64,000 bases of DNA from Burkholderiales bacterium. Its GTDB lineage: Bacteria > Pseudomonadota > Gammaproteobacteria > Burkholderiales > Ga0077523. The stretch lies in NCBI GenBank assembly GCA_019745565.1, contig JAIESW010000049.1, positions 1 through 64,000 of the forward strand, read 5' to 3'. Under the pieces are notes generated by a model, which saw nothing but the letters and a program-made list of their open reading frames with translations, did no database searches and was not told where the DNA came from. The translations under genes were made by a program, and so were the position numbers. Shown in pieces: positions 29,519-39,254 of this stretch (position 1 is its first letter; the number at the start of each line of letters is the position of its first letter).

Positions 29519-29908
29519 TCAGGCGTGCAGCCTCGCGGTGCGCTCGGCCTTCGGACGCACCGGTACGAGGCGGATCGTCAGCGCCGTCAGCACCGCGAAC
29601 GCCACGTAGAGCGCCGAGAACACCCACTCGGGCAGATCGTAAAACAGAATGGCGTGCAGCCAGCGGGCAATGAAGGACCGTTCGTTCGTTGCGCCGCGCA
29701 GGGCATCCTCCCATTGTGTCAGGGGGCAGACCATGCCGATCAGGGATTCGATCGCCACGAAGGTGATGGCCGCGAGGTGCAGCGAGCGGAACACCCGGTT
29801 GCCGATCCAGCCCCAGCCTGCGAAGTGACCGATCCATACCAGGGCAAAGCCGCCCACGACGAATGTCACGAAGGCGAAATGCAGCACCAGAACCGCATCC
29901 GCGGCCAC
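29519..29908 (-). CDS. DUF2784 family membrane protein
   Basis: A small integral membrane protein of unknown function, 129 aa, matching the DUF2784 pattern. Helices are visible at about 5-27 ([20 protein letters not shown]), 40-60, and 93-115 ([16 protein letters not shown]). A conserved-looking polar segment [12 protein letters not shown] sits between helices. It lies 7 bp after the HD-domain gene on the same strand, so the two may be co-transcribed. No catalytic role can be proposed. Confidence 0.8.
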   Translation of the reverse strand: MAADAVLVLHFAFVTFVVGGFALVWIGHFAGWGWIGNRVFRSLHLAAITFVAIESLIGMVCPLTQWEDALRGATNERSFIARWLHAILFYDLPEWVFSALYVAFAVLTALTIRLVPVRPKAERTARLHA

Positions 29909-29915
29909 GACCGGC

Positions 29916-30581
29916 CTACAGCGGCTTGCTGGGGTCGATCAGCGTGCGCCACATGTGGGCCGTGGCGCTCGCGTCGTTGCCCAGCCCTTCCTTCGGCTGG
30001 CGGAAGTGCCGGCCGATGATGTCCTCGAACGGTTCGATCGACCAGACCTGGTTCTTCTCGAAGCTGTAGTCGTCGAAGAGCGTGATGCTGCGCGCCTGCA
30101 TGTACCATTTGTGGTTGCGCGCATGCTCGTGGGCGGCCGCGATGTACTCGGGCGGGCGATAGTCCTCGCCGAACATCTTGCGGTACATCTGCGGGTACTC
30201 GTAGCCGACGGATTCATCGGGGAAGTAGCGCAGTGCCTGGTGGTAGCGGATGGCCCACGACACCTCTTCCGGCACGTAGGGCTCCACGAGCTGGGCACCC
30301 CACCAGCCGTGATCGGGACGGCAGACGGCGAGACCCACGTCGTGCAGCAGACAGGCGAGCACGATCTTCTCGTCCATGCCGGCCTTCAGTGCCTGCACTG
30401 CGCACTGGGTGCAATGAGGCGCGGCGGCGATGGGCAATCCGAACTTGGGCGTGTTGAGCCGCAGGTTGAAGATGTCCTTCAGGGTCGGGCGGGCCGGCAT
30501 GTTCGGTTCCGGTTCAGGCGGACGCGTCTGCCGGAATGCGGCACCGATCTGCTCCAGGGTTTCCGTACGCTCGTCCTGCAT
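29916..30581 (-). CDS. HD-domain protein (possible metal-dependent hydrolase or oxygenase)
   Basis: A soluble HD-superfamily protein of 221 aa. Metal-binding candidates are His56 (APHCTQC), the His-Asp pair in CLLHDVG, His in PDHGWWGA, His in RYHQALRYF and Asp in LFDDYSFEK. These give the H...HD...H...H...D series needed for two metals. That arrangement occurs both in phosphohydrolases and in mixed-valent diiron oxygenases of the PhnZ/MIOX type. The chain is rich in Trp and Tyr after the HD core. It stands between the DUF2784 gene and a rhodanese fusion. The start was put at the ATG at 30581; a start a few codons earlier is possible. Function uncertain. Confidence 0.7.
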   Translation of the reverse strand: MQDERTETLEQIGAAFRQTRPPEPEPNMPARPTLKDIFNLRLNTPKFGLPIAAAPHCTQCAVQALKAGMDEKIVLACLLHDVGLAVCRPDHGWWGAQLVEPYVPEEVSWAIRYHQALRYFPDESVGYEYPQMYRKMFGEDYRPPEYIAAAHEHARNHKWYMQARSITLFDDYSFEKNQVWSIEPFEDIIGRHFRQPKEGLGNDASATAHMWRTLIDPSKPL

Positions 30582-30610
30582 GCCGTCTTCCTCGAGGAGT
30601 GATTTCGCGG

Positions 30611-31816
30611 TCAGGTGGCGACGGGTCGCGCGGGATCCGCGCACCATTCGCTCCACGACCCCGGATACAGCTTCGTGCCCTTCATGCCCGCGATTTCCAT
30701 CGCGAGCAGATTGTGCGCGGCCGTGATGCCCGAGCCGCACTGGTGCACGATCTCGTGCATCGGATGATTGCCCACCAGCGGCTCGAACGCAGCGCGCAGT
30801 TCCGCCGCTGGCTTGAAGAACCCGAACGGATCGAGATTGTCGCGAAAGACGCGGTTGACCGCTCCGGGGATGTGCCCGCCCACCGGATCGATGGTCTCGT
30901 TCTGGCCGCGGAAGCGATCGTTCGCGCGCGCGTCGATCACCTGCATGTCGGGTTTGCCTAGATGGGCCAGCACCTGATCGACGGTGACGATCGCATCCTT
31001 CGGCTGGGCGGTGAACGTCGCCGGCCGAGGCTTCGGAACGCTGTCGGTCACCGGCAAGCCCGCTCGAACCCAGATGTCCCAACCGCCGTCGAGCACGGCC
31101 ACCTTCTCATGGCCGAGCCAGTGCTTCAGCATCCACCACAGCCGTGCGGCGTACATGCCGCCGCCGCTGTCGTAACCGACCACCTGGGTCGAGTTCGAGA
31201 CGCCCTGGCTGCCGAGCCAGGCGATGAACTTGTCCGGATCGGGAAGCGGATGGCGGCCGTTCTTGCCCGTGAGGGGACCGGCCAGATCGCGATCGACGCT
31301 GGCGAAGCGCGCGCCGGGAATATGGGATTTCGCGTAGGCGGCGGCGCCGGCCTCCGGTTTCATCAGATCGTGGCGGCAGTCGAAGATCACGATGCCAGGA
31401 TCGTCCAGCCGCTGTGCCAGCGCCGCGATGGAGATCAACGTCGAGAAAGTTGTATCCGCCGGACTCCCGGCGACGGCATCGAGCCATTCCCGAGCGCCCG
31501 ACTCCTCGTCGAACACGCGCACCTCCGCGTCCACCATGAGCCGTGTGAGCCACGCGAGCCAGACGGTCCACTGGTCGTCGGAGATGACGGCCACGCGCCG
31601 GAAATCGTGCGCGTGCTCGCGCACGAACCGGACGTCCTCCCACGCGACGTCGAGCGTGTAGCTCTGCATGTCGCGCAGGTCGAGCAGCAGGTCGACCTTG
31701 CCCTGGACCCGCAGCCGCTCGAGCACTTCGCGCTCGAACTGGCGATAGTCACCGAGGGTGAACTCGCCGAACACACCGGTCGTGATGAGACCGCCTTCGT
31801 GCTGGATGGTGATCAT
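30611..31816 (-). CDS. SpoIIAA-like domain fused to tandem-rhodanese sulfurtransferase
   Basis: A 401-aa fusion. Residues 1 to about 115 resemble the SpoIIAA-like/STAS domain (GVFGEFTLGDYRQFEREVLE, VDLLLDLRDMQSYTLD, VRFVREHAHDF). The rest is a two-domain thiosulfate/3-mercaptopyruvate sulfurtransferase: an inactive first rhodanese domain (IVIFDCRHDL, AKSHIPGARF, VVGYDSGGGMYAARLWW) and an active second one (MQVIDARANDRFRG, GGHIPGAVN), with Cys360 in HQCGSGITA. The CGSGxTA loop favours mercaptopyruvate- or thiosulfate-type activity. It is 29 bp upstream of the HD protein. With soxYZ 4 kb away it may add to sulfur handling, but the added STAS-like part is unusual. Confidence 0.85.
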   Translation of the reverse strand: MITIQHEGGLITTGVFGEFTLGDYRQFEREVLERLRVQGKVDLLLDLRDMQSYTLDVAWEDVRFVREHAHDFRRVAVISDDQWTVWLAWLTRLMVDAEVRVFDEESGAREWLDAVAGSPADTTFSTLISIAALAQRLDDPGIVIFDCRHDLMKPEAGAAAYAKSHIPGARFASVDRDLAGPLTGKNGRHPLPDPDKFIAWLGSQGVSNSTQVVGYDSGGGMYAARLWWMLKHWLGHEKVAVLDGGWDIWVRAGLPVTDSVPKPRPATFTAQPKDAIVTVDQVLAHLGKPDMQVIDARANDRFRGQNETIDPVGGHIPGAVNRVFRDNLDPFGFFKPAAELRAAFEPLVGNHPMHEIVHQCGSGITAAHNLLAMEIAGMKGTKLYPGSWSEWCADPARPVAT

Positions 31817-31867
31817 GGTGGCGGGAGTTTATTTCGGAACGTGGGGGGACGTCACCTCGTCCCCGCG

Positions 31868-33082
31868 TCAGTACGTCTCGATATGGATCCGGTTGCTCGC
31901 CAGCAGCTGCGGCCATAGCGCATCGAAGTCGAAACCGTGCTGCCGCGCAACATCGCGGAACGCCTCGAGCACACCGCCTTCCATGCCCTTCAGTCCGCAG
32001 ATGTAGATGTAGCAGTTTTCGTCGGACAGCATCGTTGCGACGTCGGCGGCGCGCGCACGAACGAGATCCTGCACGTATTGCTTGGGCTGGCCCGTAACCC
32101 GCGAGAACGCAAGGTTGATGTCGATGAAGTCCTTCGGCAACTTCATCAGCGGGCCGAAGTAGGGCAGTTCACCGGGCGCACGTGCGCCGAAGAACAGCAG
32201 CAGCTTGCCGTCGCCGGAAGCGCGATTGCGCCGCCGCCGTTCGGTCATCGCCCGCATCGGGGCGGAGCCGGTCCCGGTGCAGATCATCAGCAGCGACGCA
32301 CCCGGATGGTTGGGCATCAGGAAGCTGGTGCCGTAAGGGCCGACCACCTGCACGGTGTCGCCCTTGCGCAGATCGCAGAGATAGTTCGAGCAGACCCCGC
32401 GCACCGGCTTGCCGTCATGGTCTTCGTCGACCCGTTTCACGGTGATCGAGAGGTTGCTGTAGCCGGGCCGTTCGCCGTCGCGCGGGCTTGCCACCGAGTA
32501 CAGGCGTACGTAGTGCGGCTTGCCGTTCGCGTCGGTGCCGGGAGCGATCACGCCGATGGACTGGCCTTCCAGCACCGGAAACACCGCACCGCCGAAGTCG
32601 AGCACGATGTGGCGGATGTCGCTCGACGCGCCGTCCTCGGTGAGGCGGAAGTTGCCTGCCACCGTGGCCGTGACCGGATTGCGCGGCGTGAACAGGTTGA
32701 CCGACGGCTTCTCCGCGGACCAGGGGGCGGCGACCGCAGTGCCCAAACCAGCCGTTGCTTCCGCGGTGAGGCGTTGGACCTCCTCGGGGATCGCGGTTTC
32801 GGCGGTCTCCGTCGACGCCGTCTGCGGTGGCAGCACGTCCCAGGAGAGCTGTTCCTCGACCGTGTAGGCCTGTGCGCGAGCCACGTGGCGCCAGTTGTCG
32901 ATGGCTCCGGTGGGGCAGGGCGGCACGCAGGCGTTGCAGCCGTTGCAGACCTCGAACTTCACGACGTAGTTGCGCTCGTCGTGGGTGACCGCGTCGATCG
33001 GACAGGTCTCTTCGCACGTGTTGCACCGGATGCAGATCTCCGGGTCGATGACGTGCTGGAGGGCGAGGTCGGGGGCGTTCAT
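31868..33082 (-). CDS. boxA: benzoyl-CoA 2,3-epoxidase reductase component BoxA
   Basis: The NADPH-dependent reductase that feeds electrons to BoxB in aerobic benzoyl-CoA degradation, 404 aa. Two [4Fe-4S] ferredoxin motifs lie at the start: Cys17, 20, 23, 27 and Cys46, 49, 52, 56 ([12 protein letters not shown] and [12 protein letters not shown]). After a Pro/Ala/Glu linker come the FAD-binding part ([12 protein letters not shown]) and the NADP-binding part ([17 protein letters not shown]) of a ferredoxin-NADP reductase fold. The C-terminus ends with the family's IHIETY. It lies downstream of boxB, separated by a three-hairpin repeat. Confidence 0.95.
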   Translation of the reverse strand: MNAPDLALQHVIDPEICIRCNTCEETCPIDAVTHDERNYVVKFEVCNGCNACVPPCPTGAIDNWRHVARAQAYTVEEQLSWDVLPPQTASTETAETAIPEEVQRLTAEATAGLGTAVAAPWSAEKPSVNLFTPRNPVTATVAGNFRLTEDGASSDIRHIVLDFGGAVFPVLEGQSIGVIAPGTDANGKPHYVRLYSVASPRDGERPGYSNLSITVKRVDEDHDGKPVRGVCSNYLCDLRKGDTVQVVGPYGTSFLMPNHPGASLLMICTGTGSAPMRAMTERRRRNRASGDGKLLLFFGARAPGELPYFGPLMKLPKDFIDINLAFSRVTGQPKQYVQDLVRARAADVATMLSDENCYIYICGLKGMEGGVLEAFRDVARQHGFDFDALWPQLLASNRIHIETY

Positions 33083-33103
33083 CTTGATGTGTGGGGACCG
33101 CTT

Positions 33104-33232
33104 GCCCCCACCCTAACCCTCCCCCAGCGAAGCTGGGGGAGGGGATGTACTGCATTCTTCCCCCAGCTTTGCTGGGGGAGAGGATGTACGCCCCTTCCCC
33201 CGGCTGCGCCGGGGGAAGGTTGGGATGGGGGC
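33104..33232. repeat. GC-rich modular hairpin repeat, three-hairpin copy
   Basis: This begins GCCCCCACCCTAACCCTCCC and ends GGTTGGGATGGGGGC. Three stem-loops (CCCCCAGC/GCTGGGGG twice, then CCCCCGGC/GCCGGGGG) are separated by GGGGATGTACTGC and GAGGATGTACGCC. It occupies the gap between boxB and boxA on their common transcript and could act as a transcript-processing or stability element. Confidence 0.87.
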
Positions 33233-33241
33233 ATCCGTCCG

Positions 33242-34666
33242 TCAGTTGAACCGCACATACTCGAAATCCAACGGCTGCTTGTTGATGCCCATGGGCGGCG
33301 GCGCGATCCAGTGGGCGAACTTGCCCGGCTCCGCCACCCGCCCCATCAGCGACTGGACGTAGGCCTTGTCCTCATCCGTGGGCAGCCACGACCGCACGCC
33401 GGCCTCCCAGTCGGCCGCCGAAATGATGCGGCCGTCCGGCGCGACCTTCACGCCGGCAAAGCTGCCGATCTGCCGGTTGAACGCCTTGTGCGGCACCGTG
33501 AGCTGAAAGTCGATGCCGTTCTTCTGCATGACCTTGTTCCAGCGGCCCACGCCCGCCAGGGTGTCGCGGATGTAGTCGTCGCGCAGCTTCTCGTTCAGCG
33601 CGTTCAACGCCGGCGCCTCGCGCGTGACGATCTCGCTCCCCGAGATCTCGAGCACCGGGTAGGTCGCATCCTTCAGCACGTGATCGTCCGTCAGCTTCGA
33701 TTCCTCGAACCGACCCTTGATGCCGGTGCTGTAGAACGTGGCCGCGTTCGAGGAAAGATCGGCGCCGAAGAGATCGATCGTCACGCTGTAGTGGAAGTTG
33801 AGATAGCGCTGGATCGCGGGCAGGTCGATCACGCCGAGGCTGCGCAGCGTCGCCGGGTCGTCGGTCTTGTGCTGGTTCATGACCTCGCAGGTGCGCTGCA
33901 GGATGCGCGCGATGCCGGATTCGCCCACGAACATATGATGGGCTTCCTCGGTCAGCATGAACCGGGTCGTGCGGGCGAGCGGATCGAAGCCCGATTCGGC
34001 CAGCGCGCAGAGCTGGAACTTGCCGTCGCGGTCGGTGAAGAAGGTGAACAGGAAGAACGACAGCCAATCGGGCGTGCGTTCGTTGAAGGCGCCGAGGATG
34101 CGCGGATTGTCCTGGTCGCCGGAGCGGCGTTCGAGCAGGGCCTCGGCCTCCTCGCGGCCGTCGCGCCCGAAGTAGCGGTGCAGGAGGTACACCATGGCCC
34201 ACAGGTGGCGGCCTTCCTCCACGTTGATCTGGAACAGATTGCGCAGGTCGTAGAGCGACGGGGCGGTCAGGCCGAGATGGCGCTGCTGCTCGACCGAGGC
34301 GGGTTCGGTGTCGCCCTGGGTCACCACGATGCGCCGCAGGTTCGCCCGGTACTCGCCGGGAATCTCCTGCCACGCGGGCTCGCCCTTGTGGTCGCCGAAG
34401 CCGATGCGGCGATCGGTTTCCGCAGGGTTCAGGAAGATGCCCCAGCGGTAGTCCGGCATCTTCACGTAACCGAAGTTGGCCCAGCCGGCGGGATCGACGC
34501 TCACCGCGGTGCGCAGGTACACGTCGAACGCCGCGGAGCCGTCGGGCCCCATGTCGGCCCACCAGTTCAGGAATTCGGGTTGCCAATGCTCGAGCGCACG
34601 CTGCAGGGTGCGGTCGTCGCTCAGGCCGACGTTGTTCGGAATCTTCTGGCTGTAGTCGATGTTCAT
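33242..34666 (-). CDS. boxB: benzoyl-CoA 2,3-epoxidase oxygenase component BoxB
   Basis: The diiron epoxidase that converts benzoyl-CoA to 2,3-epoxybenzoyl-CoA with O2 and electrons from BoxA, 474 aa, the normal length. It is recognised by its start (DYSQKIPNNVGLSDDRTLQR, residues 4-23), EEGRHLWAMVYLLHRYFG and the helix LTEEAHHMFVGESG. These acidic and histidine residues are the likely iron ligands. The end PPPMGINKQPLDFEYVRF is typical. The ATG at 34666 was preferred over an earlier in-frame start because the family begins with this sequence. It is 10 bp after boxC. Confidence 0.96.
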   Translation of the reverse strand: MNIDYSQKIPNNVGLSDDRTLQRALEHWQPEFLNWWADMGPDGSAAFDVYLRTAVSVDPAGWANFGYVKMPDYRWGIFLNPAETDRRIGFGDHKGEPAWQEIPGEYRANLRRIVVTQGDTEPASVEQQRHLGLTAPSLYDLRNLFQINVEEGRHLWAMVYLLHRYFGRDGREEAEALLERRSGDQDNPRILGAFNERTPDWLSFFLFTFFTDRDGKFQLCALAESGFDPLARTTRFMLTEEAHHMFVGESGIARILQRTCEVMNQHKTDDPATLRSLGVIDLPAIQRYLNFHYSVTIDLFGADLSSNAATFYSTGIKGRFEESKLTDDHVLKDATYPVLEISGSEIVTREAPALNALNEKLRDDYIRDTLAGVGRWNKVMQKNGIDFQLTVPHKAFNRQIGSFAGVKVAPDGRIISAADWEAGVRSWLPTDEDKAYVQSLMGRVAEPGKFAHWIAPPPMGINKQPLDFEYVRFN

Positions 34667-34676
34667 CGGGGCAGTC

Positions 34677-36365
34677 CTACACGCGTTCGCGGTTGAATTG
34701 GGCCTTGTGACCGGTGCCGTAGACCTTGAGCGCACCGAACTCGCCGACCGCGTTGGGCCGGTTGAAGATCCAGTTCTGCCAGGCCGACAGGCGGCCGAAG
34801 ATGCGCGTGTCCATGGTTTCCTGGAGGCCGAAGCGCAGGTTCGCTTCCATGCCGGTCAGTGCGTCGGGCGAGAGGCTGGCGCGTTCTTCGAGCGCGATCC
34901 GGATCTCGTCGGCCCAGTCGATGTCGTCCGGCGCAGCGGTGATGAGACCGAGGGTCAGAGCCTCGGCGGCACTCAACGATCGGCCGACGGCGGCGTGCGC
35001 CGCACCGACGAGCGCCGCGTCGCCGTAGAAGCGGGCGCCGAGGCGCGTGTGACCGTCGATGCGCGGGTACGTCCCGAAGTTGAGCGCCGACAGCGCGATC
35101 TTCGGGGCGGTGTCCGGTGCGTCCTGCGCATCGAGCATGTAGATACGGTCGGAGGCGCCGGCCAGTTCGAAGAGCGTGCCGGCGAAGCAAGACCCGGGTT
35201 CCACCAGCGCGAACAGGGTGCGCGAACTGGTCTCAAGGCGCGCCAGGGTCCGGCGCAGCATGCCGATGGTTTCACGCACGAACCAGTGATCGGCGTGACG
35301 CACGAGCGCCGCGTCGACCGCGAGTACGTGATCGATCGAGCCGGCCGTCTTCAGCACCCACGTGCCCAGTTCCAGGTGGTTGGTGCGCAGCATGAGGATC
35401 GCATCGTCCAGTTCGCACGCCATGGCCAGCGGCCACCAGTCGGCGCCGCGGGCGACGATCCCGTCGATGTCGTCAGGCTCGGCACCGTCCGGCGCGCGTA
35501 CGGTGAACACGGCCTGGCGTGCCTTGCCGTCCAGGCGCACGTCCACGTGGCGATAGCGATAACCTTCGGCGCCGTCCTCGCGCTCGATCCGCGGCAGCGC
35601 CACACCCTTGGCGTCCGCGGGGCGATCGCTGCCCGCGGCCAATGCCAGCGCGCGTTCGGTCACGCGAGCCGCGAACTGCTGCGGTTTCACCACGTCGTCC
35701 ACCAGCCGCCATTCCTTCGCGCGCTGCCCGCGGATGCCTTCGGTGGTGGTGCAGAAGATGTCCGCGAGATCGCGGCGCACCTTGCGCTTGTCGGTGAGCC
35801 GCGTCAGGCCGCCGGTGCCGGGCAGCACGCCGAGCAGCGGCACCTCGGGCAGGCTCACGGCGGAGGAACGATCGTCCACGAGGATGATCTCGTCGCACGC
35901 GAGTGCCAGTTCGTAGCCGCCGCCGGCGGTCACGCCGTTGCACGCCGCGATGAACTTGAGGCCCGAGTGGGCGCTGGAATCCTCGATGCCGTTGCGGGTC
36001 TCGTTGGTGAACTTGCAGAAGTTCACCTTCCACGCGTGCGACGAGAGCCCGAGCATGAAGATGTTGGCGCCGGAGCAGAACATGCGCTCCCTGGCGCTCG
36101 TGAGGATCACCGTGCGTACCTGCGGATGCTCGAAGCGGATGCGCTGCAGCGCGTCGTGCAGTTCCATGTCGACGCCGAGGTCGTAGGAGTTCAACTTGAG
36201 GCGGTAGCCCGGCCGCAGGCCGCCGTCCTCCTGCACGTCGAGCGTGAGGCGTGCGAGCGGGCCTTCGACGGCAAGGCGCCAATGGCGGTAGCGCGAGGGA
36301 TCGGTGCGGTAGTCGACGAGCGTCGACGCGGCGGTTTCGGAGGCGACGGTCAAGGTGGCGGTCAT
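34677..36365 (-). CDS. boxC: benzoyl-CoA-dihydrodiol lyase BoxC
   Basis: The ring-cleaving hydrolase of the box pathway, which turns 2,3-epoxybenzoyl-CoA with two waters into 3,4-dehydroadipyl-CoA semialdehyde and formate. It is a 562-aa double enoyl-CoA hydratase/isomerase-fold protein. The first crotonase-like part has ARERMFCSGANIFMLG, and CNGVTAGGGYELALACDEI is the oxyanion-hole segment. The ATG at 36365 was chosen because GGGAG lies seven bases upstream. It is first of three structural genes boxC-boxB-boxA and 21 bp after boxR on the same strand. Confidence 0.95.
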   Translation of the reverse strand: MTATLTVASETAASTLVDYRTDPSRYRHWRLAVEGPLARLTLDVQEDGGLRPGYRLKLNSYDLGVDMELHDALQRIRFEHPQVRTVILTSARERMFCSGANIFMLGLSSHAWKVNFCKFTNETRNGIEDSSAHSGLKFIAACNGVTAGGGYELALACDEIILVDDRSSAVSLPEVPLLGVLPGTGGLTRLTDKRKVRRDLADIFCTTTEGIRGQRAKEWRLVDDVVKPQQFAARVTERALALAAGSDRPADAKGVALPRIEREDGAEGYRYRHVDVRLDGKARQAVFTVRAPDGAEPDDIDGIVARGADWWPLAMACELDDAILMLRTNHLELGTWVLKTAGSIDHVLAVDAALVRHADHWFVRETIGMLRRTLARLETSSRTLFALVEPGSCFAGTLFELAGASDRIYMLDAQDAPDTAPKIALSALNFGTYPRIDGHTRLGARFYGDAALVGAAHAAVGRSLSAAEALTLGLITAAPDDIDWADEIRIALEERASLSPDALTGMEANLRFGLQETMDTRIFGRLSAWQNWIFNRPNAVGEFGALKVYGTGHKAQFNRERV

Positions 36366-36386
36366 GGGGGACTCCCTCGTCAATCG

Positions 36387-37256
36387 TCACGCCGACACGG
36401 CGCGACGGAGGCGTTGCAGGCTTTGCTCGACGGACTGGCCCGCGGTGTCGACCACCACATCGGCCTTGCGGTACAGCGGCTCGCGCACGGCGAGGATGCG
36501 CTTGAGATCGTCCATGGCGTCGGCGTGACCGGCCATGGGCCGCAGATCGCCTTGCGCCAGGACGCGCGCCATGTGTTCTTCCGGGCTCGCTTTCAACCAC
36601 ACGGTGCGGCAGCGGCGCAGCAGCAGATCGAAGGTTTCGTCGTCCGATACGGCGCCGCCGCCGAGGGAGAGCACGGCGCGCTCGTGCTGGTCGATCAGGC
36701 GCTCGAGGCAGCGGCGTTCGATGCGGCGGTAACCGGCCTGGCCGTAGAGGTCGAACACTTCGGAAGCCGGCAGGCCGGTCTCGCGTTCCACCTCGGAGTT
36801 CAACTCGACGAAGGGGACGCCGAGCGACTGCGCCAGCGCGCGGCCCAGCGTCGACTTGCCGGCGCCACGCAGGCCGATCAGCGCGATGCGGTGCTGCTTC
36901 TCGACGTGGCTGCCGTCCAATTCCGCGGCGATGCGGGCCACGACTTCCGCGCGACGGTGGGCCGGGACTCGCGCGAGCAGCGATCCCAGGCGGCCCAGGT
37001 CGGCCTCGGCTTCGGTGGAGGCCAGCAGTTCGGGCAGCGGAACCTCGAGCGCGAGGGCGATCCGGCGCAGCAGCAGGATGGATATGTTGCCTTCGCCGGT
37101 TTCGAGCTGACCGAGGTAGCGCTCGGACACATCGGCGATGCGGGCGAGCGTCTTGCGCGTGATGCCGCGCTGCGCGCGCCGTTCGCGCACGCGCCGGCCG
37201 ACGGTCGCGAGAAAGGCTGCGTCGGCGTCGGCGAGAGCGTCGGGCGCGTCATTCAT
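36387..37256 (-). CDS. boxR: BoxR/BzdR-type regulator: XRE domain fused to shikimate-kinase-like domain
   Basis: A transcriptional regulator of aromatic catabolism, 289 aa. An XRE helix-turn-helix (GITRKTLARIADVSERYLGQ, about residues 32-51) is joined to a shikimate-kinase-like domain with P-loop GLRGAGKST (128-136). In BzdR and BoxR this domain binds benzoyl-CoA rather than shikimate and relieves repression. It is first in the boxR-boxC-boxB-boxA string, so it likely controls itself and, across a 384-bp gap, benzoate-CoA ligase. The ATG at 37256 is preferred over the GTG eight codons earlier. Confidence 0.92.
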   Translation of the reverse strand: MNDAPDALADADAAFLATVGRRVRERRAQRGITRKTLARIADVSERYLGQLETGEGNISILLLRRIALALEVPLPELLASTEAEADLGRLGSLLARVPAHRRAEVVARIAAELDGSHVEKQHRIALIGLRGAGKSTLGRALAQSLGVPFVELNSEVERETGLPASEVFDLYGQAGYRRIERRCLERLIDQHERAVLSLGGGAVSDDETFDLLLRRCRTVWLKASPEEHMARVLAQGDLRPMAGHADAMDDLKRILAVREPLYRKADVVVDTAGQSVEQSLQRLRRAVSA

Positions 37257-37640
37257 CGGGAGCACGGCCACTGGATTCACGAAGGCCTCGGCGCGGCGGC
37301 TGGAAGTGCGCGAACTCTAGTTCCGCCTCGGAGGAGGCGCAAGCGATATTTTGCCGATCCAGTGTCGATCTACCCTTGCCAGAGCTCGGTACCGCTTGCA
37401 CACGATCATCGAGGGCCGTATAAGAACATGAACAAGAGAGATTAATTGCCGGAATTCCGAGACAGGCAATATATTGCTCACAGCCGGTGGTATTGGCGCG
37501 GACCGGGCCGCGTCGATGCGGTGATCCGACCCGGTGCCCGGGGCGAGCGCCGCGCTGTACCGGACCCGCCCGGTCAAGCTAGAGTGCAGGCCCGCCGGTC
37601 CACCGGCGCAACACAAGACATCGAGGGGGAGGGGAAGCGC
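37257..37640. promoter_or_regulatory. divergent regulatory region between boxR and benzoate-CoA ligase
   Basis: This 384-bp stretch has no supported gene. It is clearly less GC-rich than its surroundings around 37340-37480 and holds a 12-bp perfect palindrome (37466-37477), a GGAATTCC palindrome (37451-37458), and scattered TGCA words (37397, 37585), the type of word reported in BzdR operators. A GA-rich Shine-Dalgarno for the ligase lies at 37623-37636. Confidence 0.5.
37466..37477. promoter_or_regulatory. candidate operator, perfect 12-bp palindrome
   Basis: GCAATATATTGC reads the same on both strands and also contains a TATATT hexamer that could act as a -10 box. It lies in the boxR/ligase gap, where a BoxR site is expected. 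No binding data are implied. Confidence 0.4.
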
Positions 37641-39236
<1,596 letters not shown>

Positions 39237-39254
39237 TTCGAGAGAATCGGAGCT

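Noticed and set aside
31937..34696. Long open frame (over 900 codons) on the plus strand opposite boxA and boxB
   Set aside because: It is an antisense shadow of GC3-rich genes; boxA and boxB are recognisable over the same bases and the plus-strand translation is His/Arg/Val-rich without any domain.
34659..37445. Long open frame (over 900 codons) opposite boxC and boxR
   Set aside because: Same cause: high GC codon bias leaves the complementary frame free of stops. No start signal or motif.
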